Source: Deltaproteobacteria bacterium UBA6601
GTDB lineage: Bacteria; Myxococcota_A; UBA796; UBA9615
NCBI GenBank assembly: GCA_002433485.1
Contig: DJIF01000049.1
Coordinates: forward strand, 1 to 10,600
Direction: 5' to 3'
DNA length: 10,600 nucleotides
Part shown: positions 1 through 6,480 of the stretch, piece by piece
Numbering within the stretch: the first letter of the stretch is position 1
Layout of the letters: each line of letters begins with the position of its first letter
Notes under the pieces: model-generated
The model's input: only the letters and a program-made list of their open reading frames with translations
Told to the model about the DNA's origin: nothing
Databases searched by the model: none
Made by a program: the position numbers and the translations under genes

Positions 1-1329
1 AGGCTCTGGCTGTTGCTCAGGCTCAGAGGGTCCCTGCTTGCCCTCTGGCAGAGCAGTAGGCCGAGGCTCTACAGCCTGCTCTGCAGCAGGAAGATCGGCG
101 TCGGGATCGGACTGCGCCTCACCAGGTAGCTCGATCTCGTCCGAAGTGGGCTCCTCCTCTAGCTCACCAGGAAGTTCCAGGTCAGAGGGTGCGGGGCTGA
201 GATCCTCGACCCCGATTTGAGCTGGGCCGGCCACAGAGGCTCCAGCGTTGAGTGGCGCCGACTGATTTTGTTGGCTGCGCAGAAGTTTCGCTGCGGAGAC
301 CAGCACCGCCAGGATCAAAAGGGCCGCGACGAGGGTCGCCGGCGACAACCAGGAGGAAAGCTCCTGCTCATCCTCGTCGTCCTCATCATCTTCATCTACC
401 AGCACCTTGGAAGCTGCCGTCTGGTTGCGAATATCTTCATCTGAGAGGGATTTCATGGAATTGGTAACGGTGTCCCGATCGAGGGTCGCAACCAAGCCGA
501 TGGGGACCTCCCATAAAACTGCGGTCAGATTGTCGGGAGCCTCCCCCTCGAGCACCGCCTGCTTGAGGTTCGCCGCACGCTCAATGACGTTAGAGCCACC
601 TCCCCGCATAGCTGGCAGCAGCACTTCTCTGGAACCGTTGTGACCGAAAACTCCGTCTGAAGCGATGAGCAGGCACTGGTCAGGATGCAACTGCAGAGGC
701 CCGTGCACCTCCGGCTCCTGCTCTACCCCGCCGCCCAGGATCTGGGTGAGGCGGGCGCCCTCGGCGACCTTCATCGCCTGAGATACAGCAAGCCCCCGAT
801 CAATAAGACCATTGGCGATATTGTGATCACGGGTTAACTGAGCCACAACTCCATCGGAGCCACGACTGTAGACTCGCGAATCGCCCACATGAAAGCGCCA
901 GGCACAAAGGCTGGCTATCTCGACCACCACACCAACCACAGTGGAAGCGGGGGGGCGTCCCTCACCCTCAGCGAGAGCGAGAACCCGCTCGTGGGCCTCA
1001 CTGATCACCTCTACAAGCCAGCTCTTCACACCTGAGCTGGGTAAGGACCCACCCTCGGTGGCTCGATCCGAAAAGGTCAGAACCACCTGCTCAGCAGCCT
1101 GGTCACCTCGCTCGTGACCACCAGCCCCATCGGCCACCATCAACACCAGGTGGGAGCCCCCCCAGATAAGGCGGACAAAGAGGCGATCCTCATTACGCTC
1201 GCGAAAATGACCGACGTCAGTGACCCATGCGGCCAGTCCGAGGACACCGAGATCAAGATGTCCATCTTCGAGAAACTGTGGCTCGATCCGGTCGGATAGA
1301 CCGCCCGATCCCTGGTCCTGAGACGTCAC
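1..1329 (-). CDS. PP2C-family Ser/Thr protein phosphatase with C-terminal membrane segment (3' end outside window)
   Basis: Metal-dependent phosphatase that would remove phosphate from Ser/Thr residues, probably opposing Hanks-type kinases. The 443 visible codons are open and unbroken. The PP2C domain fills about residues 33-280: RNED (45-48), DGAGGH (67-72), GDSR (149-152), TRDHN (166-170), SDG (224-226) and PDN (265-267). Predicted metal-site acids are E47, D48, D67, D225 and D266, all present. An acidic linker (312-323, almost all D/E) is followed by one hydrophobic segment (about 330-347) and then a Pro/Glu-rich tail containing ELPGE twice (385-389, 400-404); no stop is reached. GTG 1329 is chosen because no in-frame ATG lies near the domain start and a TATACT box sits 6 nt upstream. 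It lies 55 bp downstream of the serA-like gene, same strand. No kinase gene is visible. The phosphatase call is secure; substrate and tail function are unknown. Confidence 0.93.
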   Translation of the reverse strand, partial: MTSQDQGSGGLSDRIEPQFLEDGHLDLGVLGLAAWVTDVGHFRERNEDRLFVRLIWGGSHLVLMVADGAGGHERGDQAAEQVVLTFSDRATEGGSLPSSGVKSWLVEVISEAHERVLALAEGEGRPPASTVVGVVVEIASLCAWRFHVGDSRVYSRGSDGVVAQLTRDHNIANGLIDRGLAVSQAMKVAEGARLTQILGGGVEQEPEVHGPLQLHPDQCLLIASDGVFGHNGSREVLLPAMRGGGSNVIERAANLKQAVLEGEAPDNLTAVLWEVPIGLVATLDRDTVTNSMKSLSDEDIRNQTAASKVLVDEDDEDDEDEQELSSWLSPATLVAALLILAVLVSAAKLLRSQQNQSAPLNAGASVAGPAQIGVEDLSPAPSDLELPGELEEEPTSDEIELPGEAQSDPDADLPAAEQAVEPRPTALPEGKQGPSEPEQQPEP

Positions 1330-1335
1330 GCTGGG

Positions 1336-1341
1336 AGTATA
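1336..1341 (-). promoter_or_regulatory. -10-like box TATACT just before the PP2C gene
   Basis: TATACT on the minus strand (5 of 6 to TATAAT) ends 6 nt before the GTG at 1329. There is no Shine-Dalgarno sequence in the gap. If used, the transcript would start at or next to the GTG. A possible -35, TTGGCA, lies only 14 nt upstream, which is too close for an ordinary promoter. A GG-N10-GC sigma-54-like match at 1345-1360 overlaps the same region. Confidence 0.45.
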
Positions 1342-1384
1342 ACGGGCATTGAAGGTGCCAAGACAGCTGGATTCACCGGAACCA

Positions 1385-2713
1385 TCAGCGACCCCTCAGA
1401 CTGACCTGCCGAATCGCCCGAATGGCGTCCTCCCTACCGGTCAGGCGCCGGGCTTCAGAGATCATGCCCTGCACCTCGGCATCGGAGAGCGGACGACTCA
1501 GAACCGAGAGGTCATAAGCCAGTCCGTAGCGGGGAAAGTCGCGGTGTGCAGACTGCAGGTTGTCCACGCCAGCTTCAAAGATCGCGTCATCGACGGCTTT
1601 CTTGGTCCCGCGAGCGTCGGCGTGCAGAACCGCCAGGATGTGCGGTGCCTCCGCAGTGCTTGCCACATCAATTCGACGCCGGGGCGCATAAACACAGTCC
1701 TCCACCGTAGCGGAGTTACTCAACAGCGCGGCGGTTCTCGCCATCTTCTGGCCAATCCGGGGCTGAGCCTCCCGGGTAGCGGCTCCGATGTGCGGAGTGC
1801 ATTGAATCCGAGGCTCATCAACAAAAGGATTGGACCAGATCTTCTGGCCCTGCTCCGGTTCATCTGGAAAGACATCAATGAAGGCCTGCCTGATCGCATC
1901 CTGGGCGACGGCGAAGCGAAGGTCTTCAGGCTTCACCAGAAAGCCTCGCGAAAGATTGATGAACAAGCGCGGCGAGTCACTATCCCTGAGCTGACCCAGC
2001 TGTAGCAGCAGGTCTCGATCGAGCAAGCCCTGGTTAAGGCGCCCTCGATGGTCCTCAGCGCTGACATGCAAGGTGACGACATCGGAGTTGGCAAACAGCT
2101 CGCGGGGTGTCGCCATGAACTCCCACTCCATCGCCTCGCCGACCCCAACGGCGACCTCGTCGGTGTCATGAAAGAGCACCTGCATCCCAAGCCCCTCAGC
2201 CATCCGCGCGACCATCTTGCCGATACTCCCCAGGCCAAAGATTCCAACCGTTCGGCCCTTGATCTCAAAGCGGCCCAGGTTCGACTTCTCCCAGCGGCCT
2301 TCTCTCATCTCCGACCAGGCCTGAGGGATACGCCGCGCTCCCATCAACATCTGACCGATGACCAGCTCGGCGACGGAGCGACCATTAGAGCGCGGGTCGT
2401 TGTGGACCAGAACCCCTCGCTCAGCTGCTGCCTGCTTGTCGACCGAATCATCCCCAATGCAACAGAGCATCACCGCAAACAGATCCGGTGCCCTATCCAA
2501 GACATCGCCATCGATTTGCAGGCGGGAGCGCTTGAAGAGCAAGTGCGGCCGATGCTGGTCCAGAAGCTCCAGGAGTTCACTTCGACCAGGAGTTCGCTCA
2601 ATGCGAACCACCTCGATACCGCAATCCCTTAAGCCCTGATCAAGAACTGGGTCGGGATTCTCAAAAATTATCGCGCGGCTGAGGGGACCGCGGTGGATGC
2701 GTGTGTTCATCAT
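1385..2713 (-). CDS. serA: D-3-phosphoglycerate dehydrogenase homologue (SerA type) with altered ACT domain
   Basis: NAD-dependent D-2-hydroxyacid dehydrogenase, 442 aa, resembling E. coli SerA, which oxidises 3-phosphoglycerate in the first step of serine synthesis in the cytosol. Visible marks: CCIGDDSVD (84-92), SNGRSVAELVIG (109-120), nucleotide-binding GLGSIG (160-165), and the catalytic triad R256, E285, H308 with the same 29- and 23-residue spacings as R240/E269/H292 in E. coli. About 85 C-terminal residues align with the regulatory ACT domain, but the serine-binding HENRPG loop reads HADARG (364-369), so feedback inhibition may be lost or changed. A slightly longer loop precedes the catalytic Arg. 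The start is ATGATG at 2713/2710 with TATCTT 8 nt upstream and no Shine-Dalgarno. It is divergent from the SDR gene across 43 bp. A related 2-hydroxyacid dehydrogenase with another substrate is possible, but overall similarity favours SerA. Confidence 0.85.
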   Translation of the reverse strand: MMNTRIHRGPLSRAIIFENPDPVLDQGLRDCGIEVVRIERTPGRSELLELLDQHRPHLLFKRSRLQIDGDVLDRAPDLFAVMLCCIGDDSVDKQAAAERGVLVHNDPRSNGRSVAELVIGQMLMGARRIPQAWSEMREGRWEKSNLGRFEIKGRTVGIFGLGSIGKMVARMAEGLGMQVLFHDTDEVAVGVGEAMEWEFMATPRELFANSDVVTLHVSAEDHRGRLNQGLLDRDLLLQLGQLRDSDSPRLFINLSRGFLVKPEDLRFAVAQDAIRQAFIDVFPDEPEQGQKIWSNPFVDEPRIQCTPHIGAATREAQPRIGQKMARTAALLSNSATVEDCVYAPRRRIDVASTAEAPHILAVLHADARGTKKAVDDAIFEAGVDNLQSAHRDFPRYGLAYDLSVLSRPLSDAEVQGMISEARRLTGREDAIRAIRQVSLRGR

Positions 2714-2721
2714 GGTGCGGA

Positions 2722-2727
2722 AAGATA
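2722..2727 (-). promoter_or_regulatory. -10-like box TATCTT of the serA-like gene
   Basis: TATCTT on the minus strand ends 8 nt before the ATG at 2713, with no Shine-Dalgarno in between. A 17-bp spacer would put its -35 exactly on the facing TATCTA box of the SDR gene (2745-2750), so the two promoters interlock. Confidence 0.4.
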
Positions 2728-2734
2728 CGCCACC

Positions 2735-2745
2735 AGCACTGTGCT
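2735..2745. promoter_or_regulatory. 11-bp palindrome in the divergent promoter, possible operator
   Basis: AGCACTGTGCT is a perfect inverted repeat of 5-bp arms around a central T. It lies between the facing -10-like boxes of the serA-like and SDR genes and touches the plus-strand box. A regulator bound here would cover both promoters. A palindrome this short can arise by chance. Confidence 0.3.
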
Positions 2746-2750
2746 ATCTA
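2745..2750 (+). promoter_or_regulatory. Extended -10-like box TGC-TATCTA of the SDR gene
   Basis: TATCTA preceded by TGC (an extended -10 arrangement) ends 6 nt before the ATG at 2757. The last base departs from consensus. No Shine-Dalgarno is present. AGATA (2723-2727) and TATCT (2745-2749) form an inverted repeat with 17 bp between, so each box occupies the other promoter's -35 position. Confidence 0.35.
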
Positions 2751-2756
2751 CCCGCC

Positions 2757-3521
2757 ATGAGCACTCAACATCCTGTAATCGTCCTTACCGGCGCCAGTTC
2801 GGGCATCGGCGCCGCCCTTGCTGTCGAACTCGCACGCAGTGAGGGGGCGCGAATCGCCCTCCTGGCCCGACGCGCTGAGCTCTTGGAAGAAGTCGCCATC
2901 GAGGTCCGCAAGGCCGGAGGCGAGGCCCTGGTCTTGAGCTGCGATGTGGTCGACGAAGCAGCTGTAGCGCAGGCCGTTGAGCAGACCCGTGCGACCTTTG
3001 GCGCGGTGGATCTTGCAATCGCCAACGCCGGAGTGGGTCTGGCAATGGGAGCAAACGACCTGTCCTATTCGATCATCAAAAAAGTCATGGACATCAACTA
3101 CCTTGGCGCAGCCACCCTACTAGCAGCGGTGGTGCCCACCATGCTGGCCGAAGGGCGCGGGCACATCGCAGTAGTCTCATCAATCGCAAGCTATCGCGGC
3201 CTGCGGCGATCGGGCCCCTACTGTGCCAGCAAGGCGGCTCTGAGCACCCTGGTCGAGGCACTGCGCCTGGAGCTGGCACCCCAAGGGGTGGCGGTGACCG
3301 CCATCCATCCCGGCTTCGTAAAGACCCCAATGACCGACAAGAACCGCTTTCCCATGCCCTTTATGGTGCCTCTACCTAAGGCGGCCAGGATCATCGCAAG
3401 AGGCCTGGCAGCCAGAAAACGCGAGATCAACTTCCCCTGGCCGATGGTGACCCTGGTCAAACTGCTGTCCTGGTTACCGGGCTGGCTCTTCGATCGCTTG
3501 ATGCAGCGCTCGCCGAAATAA
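2757..3521 (+). CDS. Short-chain dehydrogenase/reductase (SDR), classical type
   Basis: NAD(P)-dependent oxidoreductase of 254 aa. Classical SDR marks are all present: cofactor loop TGASSGIG (11-18), NAG (90-92), structural Asn in MDINYLG (N114), and the catalytic Ser142, Tyr155, Lys159 (YCASK). PG after the sixth strand (185-186) also fits. Arg residues after the second strand (LLARR, 35-39) suggest NADPH, by analogy. The C-terminal stretch about 230-249 (VTLVKLLSWLPGWLFDRLMQ) is hydrophobic and amphipathic, as in SDRs that sit on membranes and act on lipids or ketoacyl groups. ATG 2757 is preferred over the in-frame ATG at 2697, because the domain begins directly after 2757, the extra 20 residues overlap the divergent gene, and a -10-like box precedes it. 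The substrate cannot be read from sequence. Confidence 0.9.
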   Translation: MSTQHPVIVLTGASSGIGAALAVELARSEGARIALLARRAELLEEVAIEVRKAGGEALVLSCDVVDEAAVAQAVEQTRATFGAVDLAIANAGVGLAMGANDLSYSIIKKVMDINYLGAATLLAAVVPTMLAEGRGHIAVVSSIASYRGLRRSGPYCASKAALSTLVEALRLELAPQGVAVTAIHPGFVKTPMTDKNRFPMPFMVPLPKAARIIARGLAARKREINFPWPMVTLVKLLSWLPGWLFDRLMQRSPK

Positions 3522-3583
3522 GCCCTTCAACTGAACCAGCAGCGCGGCCAGCTACAGCGGGCAGCCGCCGACTTCAAGAATCG

Positions 3584-4054
3584 CTACCCGGTCGACTCCG
3601 CGCCGGGATGTGCTGCTGTGGCCGCCTGTTGCAGTCGGCTCAGACACTGCTCCAGATTTCTGCGCCAACGACGCTCTCCAGCGACTCCGCTGGGCGCCTC
3701 GCCTTCCTGCCAGCTCAAACTCAGTTCGACCCGGGTCGTACCCGGTCCCCCCTCAAGGGCCAACTCATAGTGCAGGCGGCGCGACGGAACCGCTGGGTCG
3801 CGAGGTACATAAGCGGCCTCCACAACGACCCGCTCCTGCTCGCTGCTAACCACCCGGGTGCGCAGCTTATCGCCATCACGAACCAACAATTGCCGACCGC
3901 CGTCGGGAAGTTCCCTGGTGTGCGTCGCAGCACTCAGTTGCTCGGGCGACCACAGCCAGGCCATAACCGAATCAAGCTGGGAGGCGAGGCCCTGCACATG
4001 GGCACGGGGGACTCGAATCTCTAGGGACGCACAAATCTTCGATGAGTCGCTCAA
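3584..4054 (-). CDS. Small START/SRPBCC-like protein of unknown ligand
   Basis: A 156-aa protein with the outline of the SRPBCC (START/polyketide cyclase-like) fold: a first strand (LEIRVPRAHV, 11-20), alternating polar/hydrophobic strands through about residue 115, and a long C-terminal helix (about 126-147, rich in Arg, Glu and Leu). It has no signal peptide and is probably cytosolic. No catalytic motif is visible; such proteins bind hydrophobic ligands or act as cyclases or lyases. I choose the TTG at 4054 because GGAG lies 5 nt before it, matching the lipoprotein's GGAG-N5-start. The same frame runs up to another TTG at 4114 (176 aa) with a weaker AGAGG upstream. It converges with the SDR gene (62 bp between stops) and is divergent from larE. 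The fold call rests on pattern only. Confidence 0.65.
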   Translation of the reverse strand: MSDSSKICASLEIRVPRAHVQGLASQLDSVMAWLWSPEQLSAATHTRELPDGGRQLLVRDGDKLRTRVVSSEQERVVVEAAYVPRDPAVPSRRLHYELALEGGPGTTRVELSLSWQEGEAPSGVAGERRWRRNLEQCLSRLQQAATAAHPGAESTG

Positions 4055-4059
4055 CGGAA

Positions 4060-4063
4060 CTCC
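4060..4063 (-). promoter_or_regulatory. Shine-Dalgarno GGAG before the TTG start at 4054
   Basis: GGAG on the minus strand ends 5 nt before TTG 4054. It decides that start over the upstream TTG at 4114 and implies a real 5' leader, unlike most neighbours. Confidence 0.5.
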
Positions 4064-4183
4064 AGGTAAGGGGGAAGCCGCCACAGCCTGCCCCCTTTGT
4101 GGCCCGAGGGTCAAGGTAGCCTCTTAGCCGTAAGCCACCCTGCCCAGTGCCTCAGCGTTCTTCCCTGCCGACAGAGCACAACC

Positions 4184-4189
4184 TATATT
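4184..4189 (+). promoter_or_regulatory. -10-like box TATATT of larE
   Basis: TATATT (5 of 6 to consensus) ends 8 nt before the ATG at 4198. The gap is GC-only and has no Shine-Dalgarno. The -35 position (about 4161-4166, TTCCCT) is poor. Confidence 0.45.
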
Positions 4190-4197
4190 GGCGGCCC

Positions 4198-5076
4198 ATG
4201 AGCATTGTTCTCCCCATTCTCGATGCCGATCCGGCGATCGACCCCAGCCAGGTGGTCTCCTCAGAAGCGCGCTGGCGACCGCGACTGCAGCGACTACGCA
4301 GAGTGTTCGCCGAGGAAAAGCCCTGGATTGTGGCATTCTCAGGAGGAATCGACTCCACTCTGGTTCTCAAGGTCGCCCTGGAAGAACGCGGTGAGCAGGT
4401 CTTGGCTCTTACTGCGGTCTCACCCACGCTGCCCGAGGACGAGCGGCAAGAATGTATCGAGCTGGCAAGGGAAATCGGTGCCCGACACCTGCTCGTCGAT
4501 AGCCACGAGATGGACCGGGTAGACTTCATCAGCAACCCAAGCAATCGGTGCTACTTCTGTAAGGATGAGCTCTACTCGCTGGCCCGCCAGCACGCCACCC
4601 GACTTGGGGTCCATCACATCGCCGATGGGGTTAACACCGACGACCTTGGCGACCATCGGCCCGGCCTGATTGCAGCTGTCGAACACTCAGTGGTGCATCC
4701 ACTGGTCGTGGCCGAAATGAACAAGGCTGATGTACGAGGAGCTGCCCAGGCCCTGGGGCTATCTACCTGGGATAAGCCTGCCTTCGCCTGCCTTTCCTCG
4801 CGCTTTCCCTATGGAACCGAGATCACCGAACCGCGTCTGCTGCAGGTAGGCGCGGTAGAGGCGCGCCTCAAGAGCCTTGGCTTCCGCCAGTACCGGGTTC
4901 GTTTTCATGATGAGATCTGTCGCATTGAGCTGCCTGCGCAGGAGTTGATCCAGCTCATCGGCGAGCCCATCCGCAGCGAGGTCATCCAATGCTGCAAAGA
5001 TGTCGGCTTCCGCTATGTGACTCTAGATCTTGAGGGCTACCGCAGCGGCTCCCTTAATGAGGGGCTTGACCCCTAA
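4198..5076 (+). CDS. larE: LarE-type ATP-dependent sulfur transferase (PP-loop family)
   Basis: LarE activates a pyridinium dicarboxylate mononucleotide by adenylation and adds sulfur to it, making the nickel-pincer cofactor of lactate racemase (LarA) and related enzymes. The 292-aa protein has the PP-loop SGGIDS (48-53), the LarE block GVNTDDLGDHRPG (144-156) and the C-terminal substrate region. It has a CxxC pair, C118 and C121 (NRCYFCK), plus C198 (FACLSSR). These match the three-cysteine pattern of the LarE type that carries a [4Fe-4S] cluster and is not consumed in the reaction, whereas the Lactobacillus enzyme sacrifices its single cysteine. ATG 4198 is preferred over the in-frame ATG at 4147, as TATATT lies between them and 8 nt before 4198. 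No larA, larB or larC lies in the window. The CPBP protease gene follows 29 bp later. Confidence 0.88.
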   Translation: MSIVLPILDADPAIDPSQVVSSEARWRPRLQRLRRVFAEEKPWIVAFSGGIDSTLVLKVALEERGEQVLALTAVSPTLPEDERQECIELAREIGARHLLVDSHEMDRVDFISNPSNRCYFCKDELYSLARQHATRLGVHHIADGVNTDDLGDHRPGLIAAVEHSVVHPLVVAEMNKADVRGAAQALGLSTWDKPAFACLSSRFPYGTEITEPRLLQVGAVEARLKSLGFRQYRVRFHDEICRIELPAQELIQLIGEPIRSEVIQCCKDVGFRYVTLDLEGYRSGSLNEGLDP

Positions 5077-5105
5077 GTCCGCTGCCTTCCGAACAGCCAA
5101 CCATC

Positions 5106-5909
5106 GTGCCGCAGAGCGAACAGCGCAACTCTCCACCGATCGTCTGGCGAGAGATCCTGGTTCTGTACTTGGGCTCTGCCGCGCTGATTCGGGGGATCAA
5201 GTTCATCGTCGAGGACGGCGGCCTGTCCGGAGACTGGCTGGTGCTGGTGGCGGTGGTCTTCCTCTACACCCCGGTCCTGGCGGAGCGCTGGAACGGCTTC
5301 ATGGTCGACGCAGATATTCTGTTCCCGGAACGAGGACGTTGGAAGCTGCCCCTGGTCGGGGCCAATCGCTCGGGCTTGAGCTTCGCGATCCCCGACCTGG
5401 GACCAGCGCTGCGCTGGCTGTTGCTGCTTATTGTCATCATCTATCCGGCATTCATCCTCGGCTATCACCACTGCCAGAGCTGGGCTTTTCACTGGTTCTC
5501 CAGCGAAGTGCTGTCCCTAAGTCCAGCCTATCCGCGCTTCAGCCCCGAGCACGGCCTGCCAGAAGATCTATGGCTGCAGGTCCTCTACCAGCTCATCTGC
5601 GTAGGCTACGCTGAAGAGTTCTTCTATCGAGGCTACATGCAGACCCGCCTAAACGACGTGTTTCGCCCCGACCGCTTTCGCTTGTTTGGCGCTACCTTCG
5701 GCTGGAGCCTCCCGGTGACCGCGGTGCTCTTCACCCTGGGCCACTCCATTGTCACCCTGCAATGGTGGCAACCTTTCATTCTCTTTCCGGCCCTGATCTT
5801 CGGCTGGCTACGCGCCAGAACCGGCAACATCCTGGCCGGAGCGCTGTTTCACGCCTGGGCCAATTCAGTGATGATCACCCTGGATCACATCTACGGGATC
5901 ACCGCTTAA
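5106..5909 (+). CDS. CPBP-family intramembrane glutamic protease
   Basis: Polytopic inner-membrane protease of the CPBP (CAAX protease/ABI) family, 267 aa. The family motifs are complete: EExxxR (E170, E171, R175 in EEFFYRG), FxxxH (F209-H213) and HxxxN (H249-N253), with E170/E171 as the expected catalytic acids. Hydrophobic segments lie at about 16-35, 44-60, 102-120, 155-170, 197-212 and 222-254. Members process prenylated proteins, bacteriocins or C-terminal sorting tails such as those handled by myxosortases in myxobacteria; no substrate tail is visible in this window, so the target is unknown. The start is GTG at 5106; the next in-frame Met is deep in the protein. There is no Shine-Dalgarno and no -10-like box, and it is 29 bp after larE, so it is probably read from the larE transcript. 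Its 3' end converges with the Nudix gene. Confidence 0.87.
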   Translation: MPQSEQRNSPPIVWREILVLYLGSAALIRGIKFIVEDGGLSGDWLVLVAVVFLYTPVLAERWNGFMVDADILFPERGRWKLPLVGANRSGLSFAIPDLGPALRWLLLLIVIIYPAFILGYHHCQSWAFHWFSSEVLSLSPAYPRFSPEHGLPEDLWLQVLYQLICVGYAEEFFYRGYMQTRLNDVFRPDRFRLFGATFGWSLPVTAVLFTLGHSIVTLQWWQPFILFPALIFGWLRARTGNILAGALFHAWANSVMITLDHIYGITA

Positions 5910-5931
5910 CGGCGAGTTCTCGGCAGCCCTA

Positions 5932-6474
5932 TCAGGGACTCATTTCTTGAAGCTCAAGCCGATGCTGAAGCATCGAATCGCCGTCAAACAGGTACCAGCC
6001 CACAAAGCTCCGTCCGGCCAGCAGGTGCGGCATCCACAGGCGGTCATCTTCCCACATCTCTTCGTAAGGAAGAGCTGCTACATCAAACCAAAGAGGTATC
6101 GCCTCGTCGGTCTCCACTGGTTCTCCCGACCAGCGGCGAGTAATGAAGACATGCACCTTAAGGGCATAGCCATCCATGAACTGGAAGTGATGAAGGCCAC
6201 GCTCTGCAGCCTCAAAGGCAGTGACACCAACCTCCTCCTTGAGTTCCCGCAAAGCACACTGCAAAGGGCTCTCTCCAGGCTCCATGCGACCGCCCGGAGC
6301 GCTGATCTTGCCAGCTCCCAGGCCACGCTTCTTACGAATCAACAAGATCTTCGACTCATCCAGCACAAACAACAGAGTCGCCCGATCAGTTGGCTGCCAC
6401 CGCTCCCAGTCCATTTCCGCAACAGAAACCACAAGCTCCTCACGGTGATCCGCAGCCTTATCCTTGATGTCCAT
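5932..6474 (-). CDS. Nudix hydrolase resembling MTH1 (oxidised purine nucleotide triphosphatase)
   Basis: A 180-aa protein with a perfect Nudix box, GX5EX7REUXEEXGU, from G62 to V84 (REL at 76-78, EE at 80-81), which binds the metal and cleaves nucleoside triphosphates. Beyond the box it follows the animal MTH1/NUDT1 family: KKRGLGAGK (48-56), VHVF (107-110), a PVETDE block (119-124) and WEDD (141-144), whose D143 and D144 correspond to MTH1 Asp119/Asp120 that recognise the oxidised base. This supports removal of 8-oxo-dGTP or 2-hydroxy-dATP from the nucleotide pool. The MTH1 base-contacting Asn33 is Ser58 here, so preference may differ. Compared with MTH1 there is about 25 residues of N-terminal extension. 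ATG 6474 has TAGATT 6 nt upstream and no Shine-Dalgarno. It is divergent from the SurA-like gene across 47 bp. Confidence 0.88.
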   Translation of the reverse strand: MDIKDKAADHREELVVSVAEMDWERWQPTDRATLLFVLDESKILLIRKKRGLGAGKISAPGGRMEPGESPLQCALRELKEEVGVTAFEAAERGLHHFQFMDGYALKVHVFITRRWSGEPVETDEAIPLWFDVAALPYEEMWEDDRLWMPHLLAGRSFVGWYLFDGDSMLQHRLELQEMSP

Positions 6475-6480
6475 GGAGGG

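Noticed and set aside
1157..1163. Run of seven C in the PP2C gene that first looked like a frameshift site
   Set aside because: Codon-by-codon translation across it gives W-G-G-S-H and reads straight into the conserved MVADGAGGH motif, so the frame is intact.
1349..2632. Long plus-strand open frames (218 and 194 codons) opposite the serA-like gene
   Set aside because: They are antisense to a gene with intact catalytic motifs, have no recognisable domains, and match the pattern of shadow frames in GC-rich coding DNA.
3544..3568. GCGGC...GCCGC inverted repeat between the convergent SDR and SRPBCC genes
   Set aside because: Five base pairs with a 15-nt loop and no T run; expected by chance in GC-rich DNA.
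5060..5074. AGGGG-CTTGA-CCCCT hairpin at the larE stop codon
   Set aside because: The stem is 5 bp, lies inside the end of the coding frame and has no T run, so it is unlikely to be a terminator separating larE from the CPBP gene.
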